Source of the DNA: Gammaproteobacteria bacterium | GTDB taxonomy: Bacteria > Pseudomonadota > Gammaproteobacteria > Chromatiales > Chromatiaceae | DNA: 8,870 bases | Assembly: GCA_024644505.1 (NCBI GenBank) | Contig: JAHEHQ010000089.1 | Coordinates: 1 to 8,870, forward strand | Reading direction: 5' to 3' | Shown: piece by piece, positions 1-7,212 of the stretch | How the letters are laid out: each line of letters opens with the position of its first letter | Position numbering within the stretch: position 1 is the stretch's first letter | Program-made: the position numbers and the translations under genes | The notes under the pieces: generated by a model | Seen by the model: only the letters and a program-made list of their open reading frames with translations | Databases searched by the model: none | What the model was told of the DNA's origin: nothing

Positions 1-380
1 ACGCGGGCCCGCGCGAAGCGGTGTTGCATGCCTATTTCCGCCAGAACATGGGTGCCACGCACTTCATCATCGGCCGGGATCACGCCGGCGTGGGTGACTA
101 TTACGGTGCGTTCGATGCCCAGACCGTTTTCGAGACGGACGTCCCGGAAGGGGCCCTGCAGATCGAGATGTTCAATGCAGATCACACTGCCTACTCGAAG
201 AAGCTTAACCGGGTGGTGATGATGCGGGATGCCCCGGATCACACCAAGGACGACTTCGTTCTGCTCTCAGGTACCAAGGTCCGTGAAATGCTGGGGCAGG
301 GCATCGCGCCGCCTCCCGAGTTCTCACGGCCCGAAGTGGCTGAGATCCTGATGAATTATTATCAGACTTTGGATAAGTAA
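1..380 (+). CDS. sat: Sulfate adenylyltransferase (ATP sulfurylase), C-terminal part; 5' end outside window
   Basis: ATP sulfurylase interconverts sulfate + ATP and adenosine 5'-phosphosulfate + pyrophosphate in the cytoplasm. It runs forward in sulfate assimilation or reduction and in reverse in sulfur oxidisers. The open frame begins at base 3 and continues to the TAA at 378-380, so about 125 C-terminal residues are visible and the true start lies upstream. The family signature GRDHAGVGDYYG is present near the left edge, preceded by the typical AGPREAVLHAYFRQN context. LSGTKVREML and the terminal VAEILMNYYQ segment are as in single-domain bacterial Sat. No APS-kinase domain follows, so this is not a Sat-CysC fusion. 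The N-terminal HxxH and RNP motifs would be outside the window. Identification is secure. Whether it acts in assimilation or in sulfite oxidation cannot be decided here. It converges with the pentapeptide gene across a repeat that could end both transcripts. Confidence 0.97.
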   Translation, partial: AGPREAVLHAYFRQNMGATHFIIGRDHAGVGDYYGAFDAQTVFETDVPEGALQIEMFNADHTAYSKKLNRVVMMRDAPDHTKDDFVLLSGTKVREMLGQGIAPPPEFSRPEVAEILMNYYQTLDK

Positions 381-385
381 AGTAA

Positions 386-475
386 GCAGTTGGCAGTTGG
401 CAGAAGGATCGGTTTTACCTACTGCCAACTACCAACTGCCAACTGCCAACTACCAACTACCAACTACCAACTACC
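386..475. repeat. Heptamer tandem array (consensus RCCAACT) with inverted two-copy arm
   Basis: Seven consecutive heptamers GCCAACT or ACCAACT occupy 424-472, followed by a partial ACC at 473-475. On the other side of a short spacer, 388-403 reads AGTTGGCAGTTGGCAG, two inverted copies of the same unit. The inverted arm pairs perfectly over 16 bases with 436-451 (32-base loop), or with one mismatch with 422-437 (18-base loop), so alternative hairpins in register steps of seven are possible. It lies between the sat stop (378-380) and the end of the convergent pentapeptide gene, whose TAG stop (complement of 471-473) is made by the array. A bidirectional termination role is plausible, but no T-run follows the stem. 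Short heptamer arrays of this type are known from many bacterial genomes, for example cyanobacterial STRRs; a direct relation is not claimed. Confidence 0.9.
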
Positions 476-1325
476 TCAAATTCGTCTTATAAGACGGAAT
501 CTTCGCATTCAGCGCCTGGGAGAAGTTGGCAAACTCCATTCCCACCGTAGCCAGTTCCACACCCTCGAAGTTTGCCCCAGCCACATTGGCGCTGCGCAGT
601 ATGGCGCCGCCCATCACCGCCCGGCTCAGATCGGCATTACTCAGGTTTGCGTGCTTCAGGATGGTGTCCTCAGCGGATATGTTCTGCATCTGGGCGCCGC
701 TCAGGTCTGCCCCTTCCAGATTGGCCAGGTTGATCACGGTAAATCCCTCGGGATGCCGGCTGCCGAGTCTGGCGCCGCTGAGATTGGCCTTGATCATGTT
801 GGCGTCGTTCAGATGGCTGTCGCTGAAGTCCGTACCCGAGAGGTTGGCCTCGCGCAGGTTGGCCTTGATGAAAAGGGCATTGTGAGCGATACAGTTGCTC
901 ATATCCGCACCGCTCAGGTCTGCACTTCTCAAATCTGCTCTCGACAGGTTGGCACCTTTGAGATTGCTGTTTCTGAGTTCCACCTTGCGCAGGTCGGCGC
1001 GGCTTAAATCACAGTTCTCAAGGTTACAGTCCGCCAGCATGGCTGCCGCCGACTTGCTTTCGGCGCCGAGCTTTGCACCCGAGAGATTGGCGCCGTTGAG
1101 GTCGGCACCGTTCAGATGCGCGCCGGCCAGGCTTGCCCCCGGAAGACTGGCGCCGCTGAGATCGGCATTAACCAGATTGGCATCATTGAGCATGGCCCCT
1201 GAAAGGTCCGCTCCGGACAGGTCCGCATCCTCCAGGAGCATGTCCCTGAGGTCTGCCTTGGCCAACGTTTGAACATCCAGAGATGTCAGTACTGCTCCGG
1301 TTATCTTGTGTCTGATATCCAACAC
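471..1325 (-). CDS. Pentapeptide-repeat protein (284 aa)
   Basis: Almost the whole protein from about residue 21 to 271 is built of A(D/N)LXX pentapeptides (ADLSG, ANLSG, ADLRS and similar), which in this family stack into a right-handed quadrilateral beta-helix. The repeat phase is broken at about residues 87-99 (Ala/Ser-rich) and 188-198 (GSRHPEGFTVI), suggesting loops or separate helix segments. The N-terminus MLDIRHKITGAVL is a short non-repeat cap. I see no signal peptide or membrane segment, so it is probably cytoplasmic. The start is GTG at 1325, with AGGAGT at 1331-1336 five bases upstream. The gene lies 129 bases downstream of the AsmA-like gene on the same strand and may share its transcript. 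Family functions range from gyrase protection to structural roles, and nothing here selects one. It lacks the length and composition of a typical Qnr protein (about 215-220 aa), so no resistance function is inferred. The stop codon falls in the heptamer array. Confidence 0.92.
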   Translation of the reverse strand: MLDIRHKITGAVLTSLDVQTLAKADLRDMLLEDADLSGADLSGAMLNDANLVNADLSGASLPGASLAGAHLNGADLNGANLSGAKLGAESKSAAAMLADCNLENCDLSRADLRKVELRNSNLKGANLSRADLRSADLSGADMSNCIAHNALFIKANLREANLSGTDFSDSHLNDANMIKANLSGARLGSRHPEGFTVINLANLEGADLSGAQMQNISAEDTILKHANLSNADLSRAVMGGAILRSANVAGANFEGVELATVGMEFANFSQALNAKIPSYKTNLR

Positions 1326-1357
1326 GGCTCACTCCTGATTGGCACTGTTTCTGAATC

Positions 1358-1410
1358 TCAGAATAACAGCAGCAGGCTTTGGGAGAAAGCCACAGTGTAT
1401 TACCTCCTCC
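1358..1410 (-). other. Possible 11-codon leader ORF with very strong Shine-Dalgarno
   Basis: On the minus strand GGAGGAGG (1410-1403) is followed after 9 bases by GTG at 1393. It opens a frame of 11 codons reading VAFSQSLLLLF that ends at TGA (1360-1358), 32 bases before the pentapeptide GTG. The Shine-Dalgarno sequence is stronger than that of the annotated gene downstream. It directly abuts a small hairpin (CCGCC/GGCGG, 1409-1413 with 1419-1423). The peptide has four consecutive leucine codons (CTG CTG CTG TTA). It could be a regulatory leader peptide or translational-coupling device, or a chance purine run. No terminator/antiterminator pair is evident. Confidence 0.3.
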
Positions 1411-1454
1411 GCCGGCTTGGCGGCCGCGAATCGACCGCCTGCCGCCTGTGAGAG

Positions 1455-2195
1455 TTATTTCCCAAGATTCTTCAGCGCATCACCAAGGCCGCCACCGACA
1501 TCCTTGAGTTTTTTGTCGATCGCAGACTGGATGCCCGCCTTGGCTGCCTGCGCAATGACAAGCTCGGTCATTTTGCCGACTATGATCTTTCCGATTTCCC
1601 CGGGGGTGCCGCCTTTGCTGCCGCCCACATTCGTCATGGTGATGGTCGGCAGTGTGCCCTTGGCGTTATCGAGCTTTTCGACCGGGCTGTGCACCGCATA
1701 GCTGACACCTTTGATGATGAGTTTGCGTATCAGGATGCGCAGGGGCTCACCACCGGCCTGTTCTTGTGCCGAGGATGCCTCCTTATCAGCCGCAGCTGTG
1801 TTTGCAGACACGTTGTCCGAGATCTCCTTGAGGTTCGAACCGCCTTTCTCATTCATCTCCATATTGAGCAGCGGGGAGTCGATGACCAGTTCGTTGAGTA
1901 CCAGTGGGTTCTTCCCCACAGAAGGCAGGTCGATGCCCAGCCGCAACAGATTCATGCTCAATGCTTCATCTGTCTTGTAACCCTTCGGATTGGCAACGCT
2001 CAGTTTCGTGATCTGCCCGGCGCCCTCGGTCAGTTTAATGCTGACACCACCGACACTCACCTTTGTGCCGGTTAATTCGGTGCCGATCGCCTCGATCTGG
2101 TTTTTCACGATGCCATCCAACGAACTGAAAAACCAGATTGCGACCGCAACCACCAGGACCACGACGATGCCAGCACCGATAAGCAATTTTTTCAT
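1455..2195 (-). CDS. AsmA-like single-pass membrane-anchored protein (246 aa)
   Basis: The product has an N-terminal hydrophobic helix at residues 4-24 (LLIGAGIVVVLVVAVAIWFF) after a KK start, consistent with an uncleaved signal anchor and a periplasmic body. The segment after it (SSLDGIVKNQIEAIGTELTG, then TKVSVGGVSIKLTEGAG and LSVANPKGY) matches the N-terminal pattern of AsmA/DUF748-type proteins. Those proteins are linked to outer-membrane biogenesis and lipid transport across the envelope. At 246 residues it is far shorter than full AsmA (about 600), holding only an N-terminal-like module. It has an Ala/Glu/Ser-rich linker at about 130-150 and a Gly/Lys-rich tail. The ATG at 2195 is preferred because AGGAGA (2210-2205) lies nine bases upstream; an in-frame ATG at 2204 touches the AGGAGA and a TTG at 2213 precedes it. 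The gene diverges from the RND gene and lies upstream of the pentapeptide gene. Exact function is unknown. Confidence 0.78.
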   Translation of the reverse strand: MKKLLIGAGIVVVLVVAVAIWFFSSLDGIVKNQIEAIGTELTGTKVSVGGVSIKLTEGAGQITKLSVANPKGYKTDEALSMNLLRLGIDLPSVGKNPLVLNELVIDSPLLNMEMNEKGGSNLKEISDNVSANTAAADKEASSAQEQAGGEPLRILIRKLIIKGVSYAVHSPVEKLDNAKGTLPTITMTNVGGSKGGTPGEIGKIIVGKMTELVIAQAAKAGIQSAIDKKLKDVGGGLGDALKNLGK

Positions 2196-2213
2196 TTTCC
2201 GCATTCTCCTCAA

Positions 2214-2528
2214 TAAACCGGGAATCTGCCATCAGCAACATGCAGTAATGGCGTCATCGAATCTTTCACAGTCGCCAATTCTACCTTCTCTTATTTCAAG
2301 TTTTGACCTCGAGATGTGGATATGCCCATCTTTTTTGGCGCTTTCGAGAACTCCCGACACTTTCATGCAGTGACAGGGGGGTAATCAAGTATGTTTCCAG
2401 TCATTGTCCTTGAATTGATCTGGCGCATGGCTTTTTAAAGGAATCAGAAACACTCTATTAACTGGGGTTTTGTACGTGCCAGAAAAAGCACAGTCAAGAG
2501 GCATCAATTCAGCCGGAAAATAGGGAAG
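2214..2528. other. Divergent intergenic region between AsmA-like and RND genes
   Basis: This 315-base gap holds no gene I can support. It is more AT-rich than the flanking genes and must carry promoters in both directions. A weak candidate for the RND gene is TTGAAT (2410-2415) with TTTAAA (2434-2439) at 18-base spacing. For the leftward gene a TAGAAT-like -10 (complement of 2278-2283) is visible, with only a poor -35. The strongest structure is the hairpin with a T-run described separately at 2311-2336. No adaptor-protein gene, tRNA or known riboswitch was recognised. Confidence 0.5.
2311..2336 (+). terminator. Hairpin plus T-run, intrinsic-terminator-like, in the 5' region of the RND gene
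   Basis: AGATG (2312-2316) pairs with CATCT (2327-2331). After a one-base bulge (T2317), GG (2318-2319) pairs with CC (2325-2326) around an ATATG loop. The stem runs straight into six T's (2331-2336). The shape is that of a rho-independent terminator reading on the + strand, yet no rightward gene ends here. It could stop transcripts entering from the left, act as an attenuator if the RND promoter lies upstream (a TTGACC box is at 2303-2308), or end a small RNA. The stem is short, so confidence is moderate. Confidence 0.4.
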
Positions 2529-5500
2529 ATGGACAAGGGCCCTCCCAAACAAAGATCCAGACGTCCCGCCCTGTCCCACCCAGCCATACCGCATGAGGCA
2601 GTGCCTTCGCTGGGGATGGCGGGAAGTATCGCGCGGGTTTTCATAGACTCGCCACTCTCACCACTGTTTCTGATGGTGACGCTTTTCGTGGGCCTGATCG
2701 GGCTGCTGTTTACACCCCGCCAGGAGGACCCCGAGATATCCGTGCCCATGGTGGATATTTTTATCCAGTACCCGGGTGTGGCCGCTGAGCAAGTGGCCGC
2801 CCTGGCTATTGATCCGCTGGAACGCATGGTAAGTGAGATCCCGGGTGTGAAACATGTCTATTCAGCCTCCATGCGGGAGGAGGGCATGGTCACCGTCAGG
2901 TTCAAGGTGGGCGAAGAGCTCGGGCCCTCCATCGTCAAGGTACACGACAAGCTGCAGTCCAATCTCGATCTGATGCCTCCCGGAGTCTCCATGCCGCTGG
3001 TGAAGCCCAAGGGGATCGACGATGTTCCGGTGGTTACGGTCACGCTATGGTCCGAAGCAGTCAATGACAGTGTGCTTCGCAGGCTTGCATTTGATGTCCT
3101 GCAGAGACTCAAGGAGGTGCCGGACACGGGCCGGGGTTTCGTGGTGGGTGGACGAGCGCAGCAGATTCGTGTGGAAGTGGAGCCGGAGCGCCTATCGGGC
3201 TTTGGTGTGGATCTGGTGACCATCGCCAACACGATAAAAGTCGCCAACATGGAACACGGCAGCGGCAACCTGGAAACCGGCAACACGAAATTCCGGGTTT
3301 CCTCCGGTGCCTTTCTGCGATCGGCCCAGGATGTGGAGCATCTGGTGGTGGCCACCCATCACGGCAGCCCGGTCTATGTGCGGGATCTGGCGACCGTCGA
3401 AGACGGGCCGGCGGAAGCCGAGAAGCTGGTGACTTATTACAGCGGCCCGGCACAGCTCGAAGCTATGCCTGTCACCATGGCTGCGCCGGCAGTAACCATT
3501 GCGATAGCCAAGAAGGAGGGGACCAATGGTGTCACCGTGGCCGCCCGGATTCTGGAAAAGCTGGAGTCGCTCAAAGGCAGGCTGATACCCGGAGACGTAA
3601 ATGTCACCATCACCCGGGACTACGGCAAGACGGCCTTCGACAAGGTCAATGAACTGCTTATAGCGCTGCTGGGTGCGGCGATTGCGGTAAGTTTTCTGTG
3701 CTGGATAACCATCGGGGCACGCCCCGCGCTTGTGGTTATCGTCATCATTCCTGTGGTGATCCTGATTACCATCTGGTCGGCCTGGGCCCTTGGCTACACC
3801 ATCAACCGGGTTAGCCTGTTTGCGCTGATTTTTGCCATCGGCATCCTGGTCGATGATGCCACCGTGGTGGTGGAGAATATCTTTCGCCGCTGGCTGCACG
3901 AAGGCGATACCAGCCGGGAGGTAGCGGTGGATGCCGTGCGCGAAGTAGGAAACCCGACCATTATCGCCACCCTTACTGTCCTGGCGGCACTTCTGCCTAT
4001 GGGTTTTGTCAGCGGCATGATGGGGCCCTACATGTTTCCCATACCCCTGTTGGCGTCGGTGGCAATGATCTTCTCGCTGTTTGCGGCTTTCGTATTTACA
4101 CCCTGGTTTGCCCTGAAACTGAGACCCAGGCTCGAGGCGCTGAGGCGCGCCGAGGAAAAGGAGCGCAATATCCAGGAAGGCATCGGCCGTTACTACCGAC
4201 CGCTCATCGAGCCCCTGGTCAACAGCCGCAGGAAAGGCAAGATATTTCTCTGGGCGATCATTGCCGCTTTTTTCGTGGCTTGCTCGCTGTTTTATTTTCA
4301 GGTCGTCACGGTCAAGATGCTGCCATTCGACAACAAGCCCGAATTCAACGTGGTCCTGAACATGCCGGAGGGCACCTCGCTGCCGGTGACCGCCAATACC
4401 GGTCATAAACTGGTGCAGGCACTGCAGCAGATACCTGAGGTGACCGCGCTGCAGTCCTACGTGGGCGCCGTATCTCCCTTTAATTTCAATGGCATGGTCC
4501 GCCACTACTATCTGAGGCGGGAAGCCTGGGAGGCTGACATCCAGGTGATGTTACAGGACAAGAGCGATCGGGACCGCAGCAGTCACCAGATCGCTGAGGC
4601 AGCCAGGCGGATTCTTACGCCCATCGCCAGGGAGGCGGGAGGCAGGATTGCCGTGGTCGAAATGCCGCCCGGCCCGCCGGTACTGCAAACCGTGGTCGCA
4701 GAAGTGTACGGACCGGACGATCAGACCCGGCGGCAGACCTCCAGTGATCTGTTGTCCATGTTCGAACAGGTTCCCAACCTGGTGGACGTGGACACCTATA
4801 TGACGGCTCCTCATGATCGATGGCACTTCGCGGTGGATACGGAAAAGGCGTTGCGTCGCGGTGTGACCGTCGAGGAGATCAATCGAAATCTCGATATGGC
4901 CATGGGGGGTTACAGGCTGGGGGACGTAAAGCGTGGCAAGGCACTCGAACCCACCTATATTGTGCTGCAGTTGCCGTTGGAACGCCGCGCGGATCTGAGA
5001 CGCCTGGCGGATCTTCCGATCCTGTCGTCCAATGGCCGCAGGGTGTCACTGTCTGAATTGGGGGAGTTCAGGCGTCTTCCTGAAGATCCGGTTATCTACC
5101 ACAAGGATCTGCGTCCCATGGAGTACGTCACCGGCGAGATGGAGGGGCGGCTCGGGGCGCCTATCTACGGCATGTTGGACGTGGAAGACAGGCTGGAGGT
5201 CTATCGTGCACCGGACGGGGTGCAGATCAGCGGCACCCTTACCGGGGCCCCGGAAGACGATTCGGTGTCAGGGTTTGAATGGAGCGGGGAATGGGTGGTT
5301 ACCTATGAGACGTTCAGGGACCTGGGACTCGCTTTTGCCGCGGCGTTGGTGCTTATCTATATACTGCTGGTGTGGGAGTTCGGTAACTTCATTCAGCCGG
5401 CCATTATCATGGCCCCTATCCCCCTGACGCTTATTGGTATCATCCCCGGGCACTGGATCCTGGGGGCGGAGTTTACCGCGACTTCTATGATCGGATTCAT

Positions 5501-5825
5501 CGCTCTGGCGGGCATTGAGGTGCGTAACTCCATACTGCTCGTGGATTTCGCTAAAAACGAGGTGCACCGCGGTATGCCGGTCAGGGGAGCCGTAATCATG
5601 TCCGGGCAGATACGAATGCGGCCGATCTGGGTGACGGATCTCACCATGATGGCCGGAGCCTTCGCCATCCTGTTCGATCCGATTTTTCAGGGGATGGCGA
5701 TTTCCCTTCTTTTCGGCCCCGTTGTCGCCACATCCCTGACATTAATTGTGGTGCCCCTCGGCTGTATCTCCGCCGGTGCGGCCTTCCATCCGGAATCATC
5801 GGGAATCGCCCGGGTCGAGACCTGA
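2529..5825 (+). CDS. RND efflux transporter permease subunit (AcrB/CzcA superfamily, 1098 aa)
   Basis: Inner-membrane proton-driven exporter of the RND superfamily. Full architecture is visible. TM1 is at about 45-62, followed by the RQEDPEISVPMVDI segment and a first periplasmic domain to about 370. TM2-6 lie at about 375-530 and TM7 at about 570-590. A second periplasmic domain reaches about 930, and TM8-12 run from about 933 to 1081. The proton-relay pair in TM4 is present (GILVDDATVVVENIF, D442 and D443). In TM10 the position equivalent to AcrB Lys940 appears to be Arg999 (GIEVRNSILLVDF), which I recall from relatives of this subgroup. The length suits the family (1000-1100). A 25-30 residue Pro/Arg/His-rich N-terminal extension precedes the usual SIARVFIDSPLSPL start. 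The ATG at 2529 has AGGGAAG just upstream. No periplasmic adaptor or outer-membrane channel gene adjoins it, so partners must be encoded elsewhere. The substrate (drug, metal, lipid) cannot be assigned. Confidence 0.95.
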   Translation: MDKGPPKQRSRRPALSHPAIPHEAVPSLGMAGSIARVFIDSPLSPLFLMVTLFVGLIGLLFTPRQEDPEISVPMVDIFIQYPGVAAEQVAALAIDPLERMVSEIPGVKHVYSASMREEGMVTVRFKVGEELGPSIVKVHDKLQSNLDLMPPGVSMPLVKPKGIDDVPVVTVTLWSEAVNDSVLRRLAFDVLQRLKEVPDTGRGFVVGGRAQQIRVEVEPERLSGFGVDLVTIANTIKVANMEHGSGNLETGNTKFRVSSGAFLRSAQDVEHLVVATHHGSPVYVRDLATVEDGPAEAEKLVTYYSGPAQLEAMPVTMAAPAVTIAIAKKEGTNGVTVAARILEKLESLKGRLIPGDVNVTITRDYGKTAFDKVNELLIALLGAAIAVSFLCWITIGARPALVVIVIIPVVILITIWSAWALGYTINRVSLFALIFAIGILVDDATVVVENIFRRWLHEGDTSREVAVDAVREVGNPTIIATLTVLAALLPMGFVSGMMGPYMFPIPLLASVAMIFSLFAAFVFTPWFALKLRPRLEALRRAEEKERNIQEGIGRYYRPLIEPLVNSRRKGKIFLWAIIAAFFVACSLFYFQVVTVKMLPFDNKPEFNVVLNMPEGTSLPVTANTGHKLVQALQQIPEVTALQSYVGAVSPFNFNGMVRHYYLRREAWEADIQVMLQDKSDRDRSSHQIAEAARRILTPIAREAGGRIAVVEMPPGPPVLQTVVAEVYGPDDQTRRQTSSDLLSMFEQVPNLVDVDTYMTAPHDRWHFAVDTEKALRRGVTVEEINRNLDMAMGGYRLGDVKRGKALEPTYIVLQLPLERRADLRRLADLPILSSNGRRVSLSELGEFRRLPEDPVIYHKDLRPMEYVTGEMEGRLGAPIYGMLDVEDRLEVYRAPDGVQISGTLTGAPEDDSVSGFEWSGEWVVTYETFRDLGLAFAAALVLIYILLVWEFGNFIQPAIIMAPIPLTLIGIIPGHWILGAEFTATSMIGFIALAGIEVRNSILLVDFAKNEVHRGMPVRGAVIMSGQIRMRPIWVTDLTMMAGAFAILFDPIFQGMAISLLFGPVVATSLTLIVVPLGCISAGAAFHPESSGIARVET

Positions 5826-5914
5826 AGCACCGCCCGTTAGCGTTCGACAGGGGGCAGGTACGGGCGTTACCATGCGTGGGTTCGCCATCTTTAACCCGAA
5901 AAATAATATTGTCC

Positions 5915-5921
5915 GGAGGAG
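5915..5921 (+). promoter_or_regulatory. Strong Shine-Dalgarno of metY
   Basis: GGAGGAG lies nine bases before the ATG at 5931. It fixes the metY start and suggests efficient translation independent of the RND gene that ends 105 bases upstream. Confidence 0.8.
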
Positions 5922-5930
5922 TTTACCACG

Positions 5931-7205
5931 ATGAAAATCGAGACTATCGCCGTCCACGGTGGATTTGAGCCCGACCCGACCACCAAGGCCGTTGCCGTCC
6001 CCATTTATCAGACCACGTCCTACGCCTTTGACGATACCCAGCATGGGGCGGATCTGTTCGACCTGAAGGTTCAGGGCAACATCTACACCCGGATCATGAA
6101 TCCGACCACCGACGTCCTGGAAAAACGGGTGGCTGCCATGGAAGGGGGAGTGGGTGCGCTGGGTCTGGCGTCCGGCATGGCGGCGATCACCAACTCGCTT
6201 TTCACCATCTGCGAGGCCGGGGACAATATCATCACCACCTCGGCGCTGTACGGCGGGACCTATAATCTTTTTGCACACACCCTGCCACAGTTAGGCATAA
6301 CGCCGAGATTTGTGGATGCCAAGGACATCGAGGGCATGGCGGCCCTGATCGACGATCGCACCAAGGCGGTTTTCTGTGAATCCATCGGCAACCCGGCAGG
6401 GAATGTGGTGGATATCGGTGCCATGGCGGATATGGCCCACGCCCACGGGGTGCCCCTGATCGTCGACAACACCGTCCCCAGCCCCTACCTGTGCCGGCCT
6501 TTCGAGCACGGCGCGGATATCGTGGTACACGCCCTGACCAAGTACATGGGTGGGCACGGCACCACCATCGGGGGCGTGCTGGTGGACTCGGGCAACTTTC
6601 CCTGGGCGGAGCACAAAACGCGTTTTCGCCGTCTCAATGAACCCGACGTTTCCTACCACGGCGTGGTTTATACAGAGGCATTGGGGGCGGCCGCCTACAT
6701 TGGGCGTGCCCGGGTTGTGCCGCTGCGCAACATGGGGGCGGCGATCTCCCCGTTCAACAGCTTCCTGGTGCTCCAAGGCATCGAGACACTGCCGGTTCGC
6801 ATGGACCGCCATTGTGATAACGCCCTGGCCGTGGCCAGGTATCTGCAGGATCACGCACAGGTGGAGTGGGTGCGCTATGCGGGCCTGGATGATCACCCGG
6901 ACAAGCCGCTGGTGGACAAATACATGAACGGAAAGGCATCCAGTATCCTCTCTTTCGGCATAAAGGGCGGTAAGGAGGCCGGGGCCCGGTTCATTGATGC
7001 CCTGCAGTTGGCTGTGCGCCTGGTCAATATCGGGGATGCCAAGACCCTGGCGTGCCATCCGGCAACGACCACTCACCGTCAACTGGGCCCCGAGGAAGCC
7101 GCCACGGCCGGTGTCACAGACGATATGGTACGGCTTTCCATAGGTATTGAGCACATCGACGACATCCTCGCCGATCTGGAGCAGGCGCTGGCGGCTTCCG
7201 GCTGA
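5931..7205 (+). CDS. metY: O-acetylhomoserine sulfhydrylase (O-acetylhomoserine aminocarboxypropyltransferase, 424 aa)
   Basis: Cytoplasmic PLP enzyme of the Cys/Met metabolism family that makes L-homocysteine and acetate from O-acetyl-L-homoserine and sulfide, the direct sulfhydrylation route to methionine. Visible features are IYTRIMNPT at 51-59 (Y52 and R54 contact the cofactor phosphate of the neighbouring subunit) and SGMAA at 81-85. Also visible are the VDNT aspartate D179 that contacts the pyridine nitrogen, the Schiff-base lysine K204 in HALTKYMGGHG, and the C-terminal HPATTTH (376-382) with R401 in VRLSIGIE, the carboxylate-binding region. The length and the long segment around 215-265 (GNFPWAEHK, NEPDVSYHGV) favour MetY over the shorter MetB/MetC/MetZ types. 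O-succinylhomoserine or methanethiol use cannot be excluded from sequence alone. It follows the RND gene by 105 bases without an obvious terminator and converges with the thioredoxin-like gene. Confidence 0.95.
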   Translation: MKIETIAVHGGFEPDPTTKAVAVPIYQTTSYAFDDTQHGADLFDLKVQGNIYTRIMNPTTDVLEKRVAAMEGGVGALGLASGMAAITNSLFTICEAGDNIITTSALYGGTYNLFAHTLPQLGITPRFVDAKDIEGMAALIDDRTKAVFCESIGNPAGNVVDIGAMADMAHAHGVPLIVDNTVPSPYLCRPFEHGADIVVHALTKYMGGHGTTIGGVLVDSGNFPWAEHKTRFRRLNEPDVSYHGVVYTEALGAAAYIGRARVVPLRNMGAAISPFNSFLVLQGIETLPVRMDRHCDNALAVARYLQDHAQVEWVRYAGLDDHPDKPLVDKYMNGKASSILSFGIKGGKEAGARFIDALQLAVRLVNIGDAKTLACHPATTTHRQLGPEEAATAGVTDDMVRLSIGIEHIDDILADLEQALAASG

Positions 7206-7212
7206 ACAAATT

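Noticed and set aside
424..475. CRISPR array from regular repeats
   Set aside because: The units are seven bases and directly adjacent with no spacers, so this is a simple tandem repeat.
390..1007. Long rightward open frame antisense to the pentapeptide gene
   Set aside because: It begins inside the heptamer array and mirrors the repetitive pentapeptide codons. The opposite strand has the clear protein family, a Shine-Dalgarno sequence and a stop.
471..1325. Qnr-type quinolone-resistance protein
   Set aside because: It is longer, with different interruptions and N-terminal cap. Pentapeptide repeats alone do not support that assignment.
1409..1423. GC hairpin (CCGCC/GGCGG) as a terminator of the AsmA-like gene
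   Set aside because: The stem is five base pairs and is followed on the minus strand by a purine-rich Shine-Dalgarno-like run, not a T-run.
3192..4505. 437-codon leftward open frame inside the RND gene
   Set aside because: It is His/Gln/Arg-rich without family resemblance, lies wholly within a strongly conserved transporter, and is a typical GC-rich shadow frame.
5881..5909. Promoter for metY (TTCGCC, 17 bases, TAATAT)
   Set aside because: The start site would fall near 5916, inside the Shine-Dalgarno sequence, leaving no usable 5' leader.
5826..5930. SAM or other methionine riboswitch upstream of metY
   Set aside because: The gap is only 105 bases, and I find no recognisable conserved core or terminator hairpin.
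6291..7154. 287-codon leftward open frame inside metY
   Set aside because: It is a shadow of metY with no recognisable domain.
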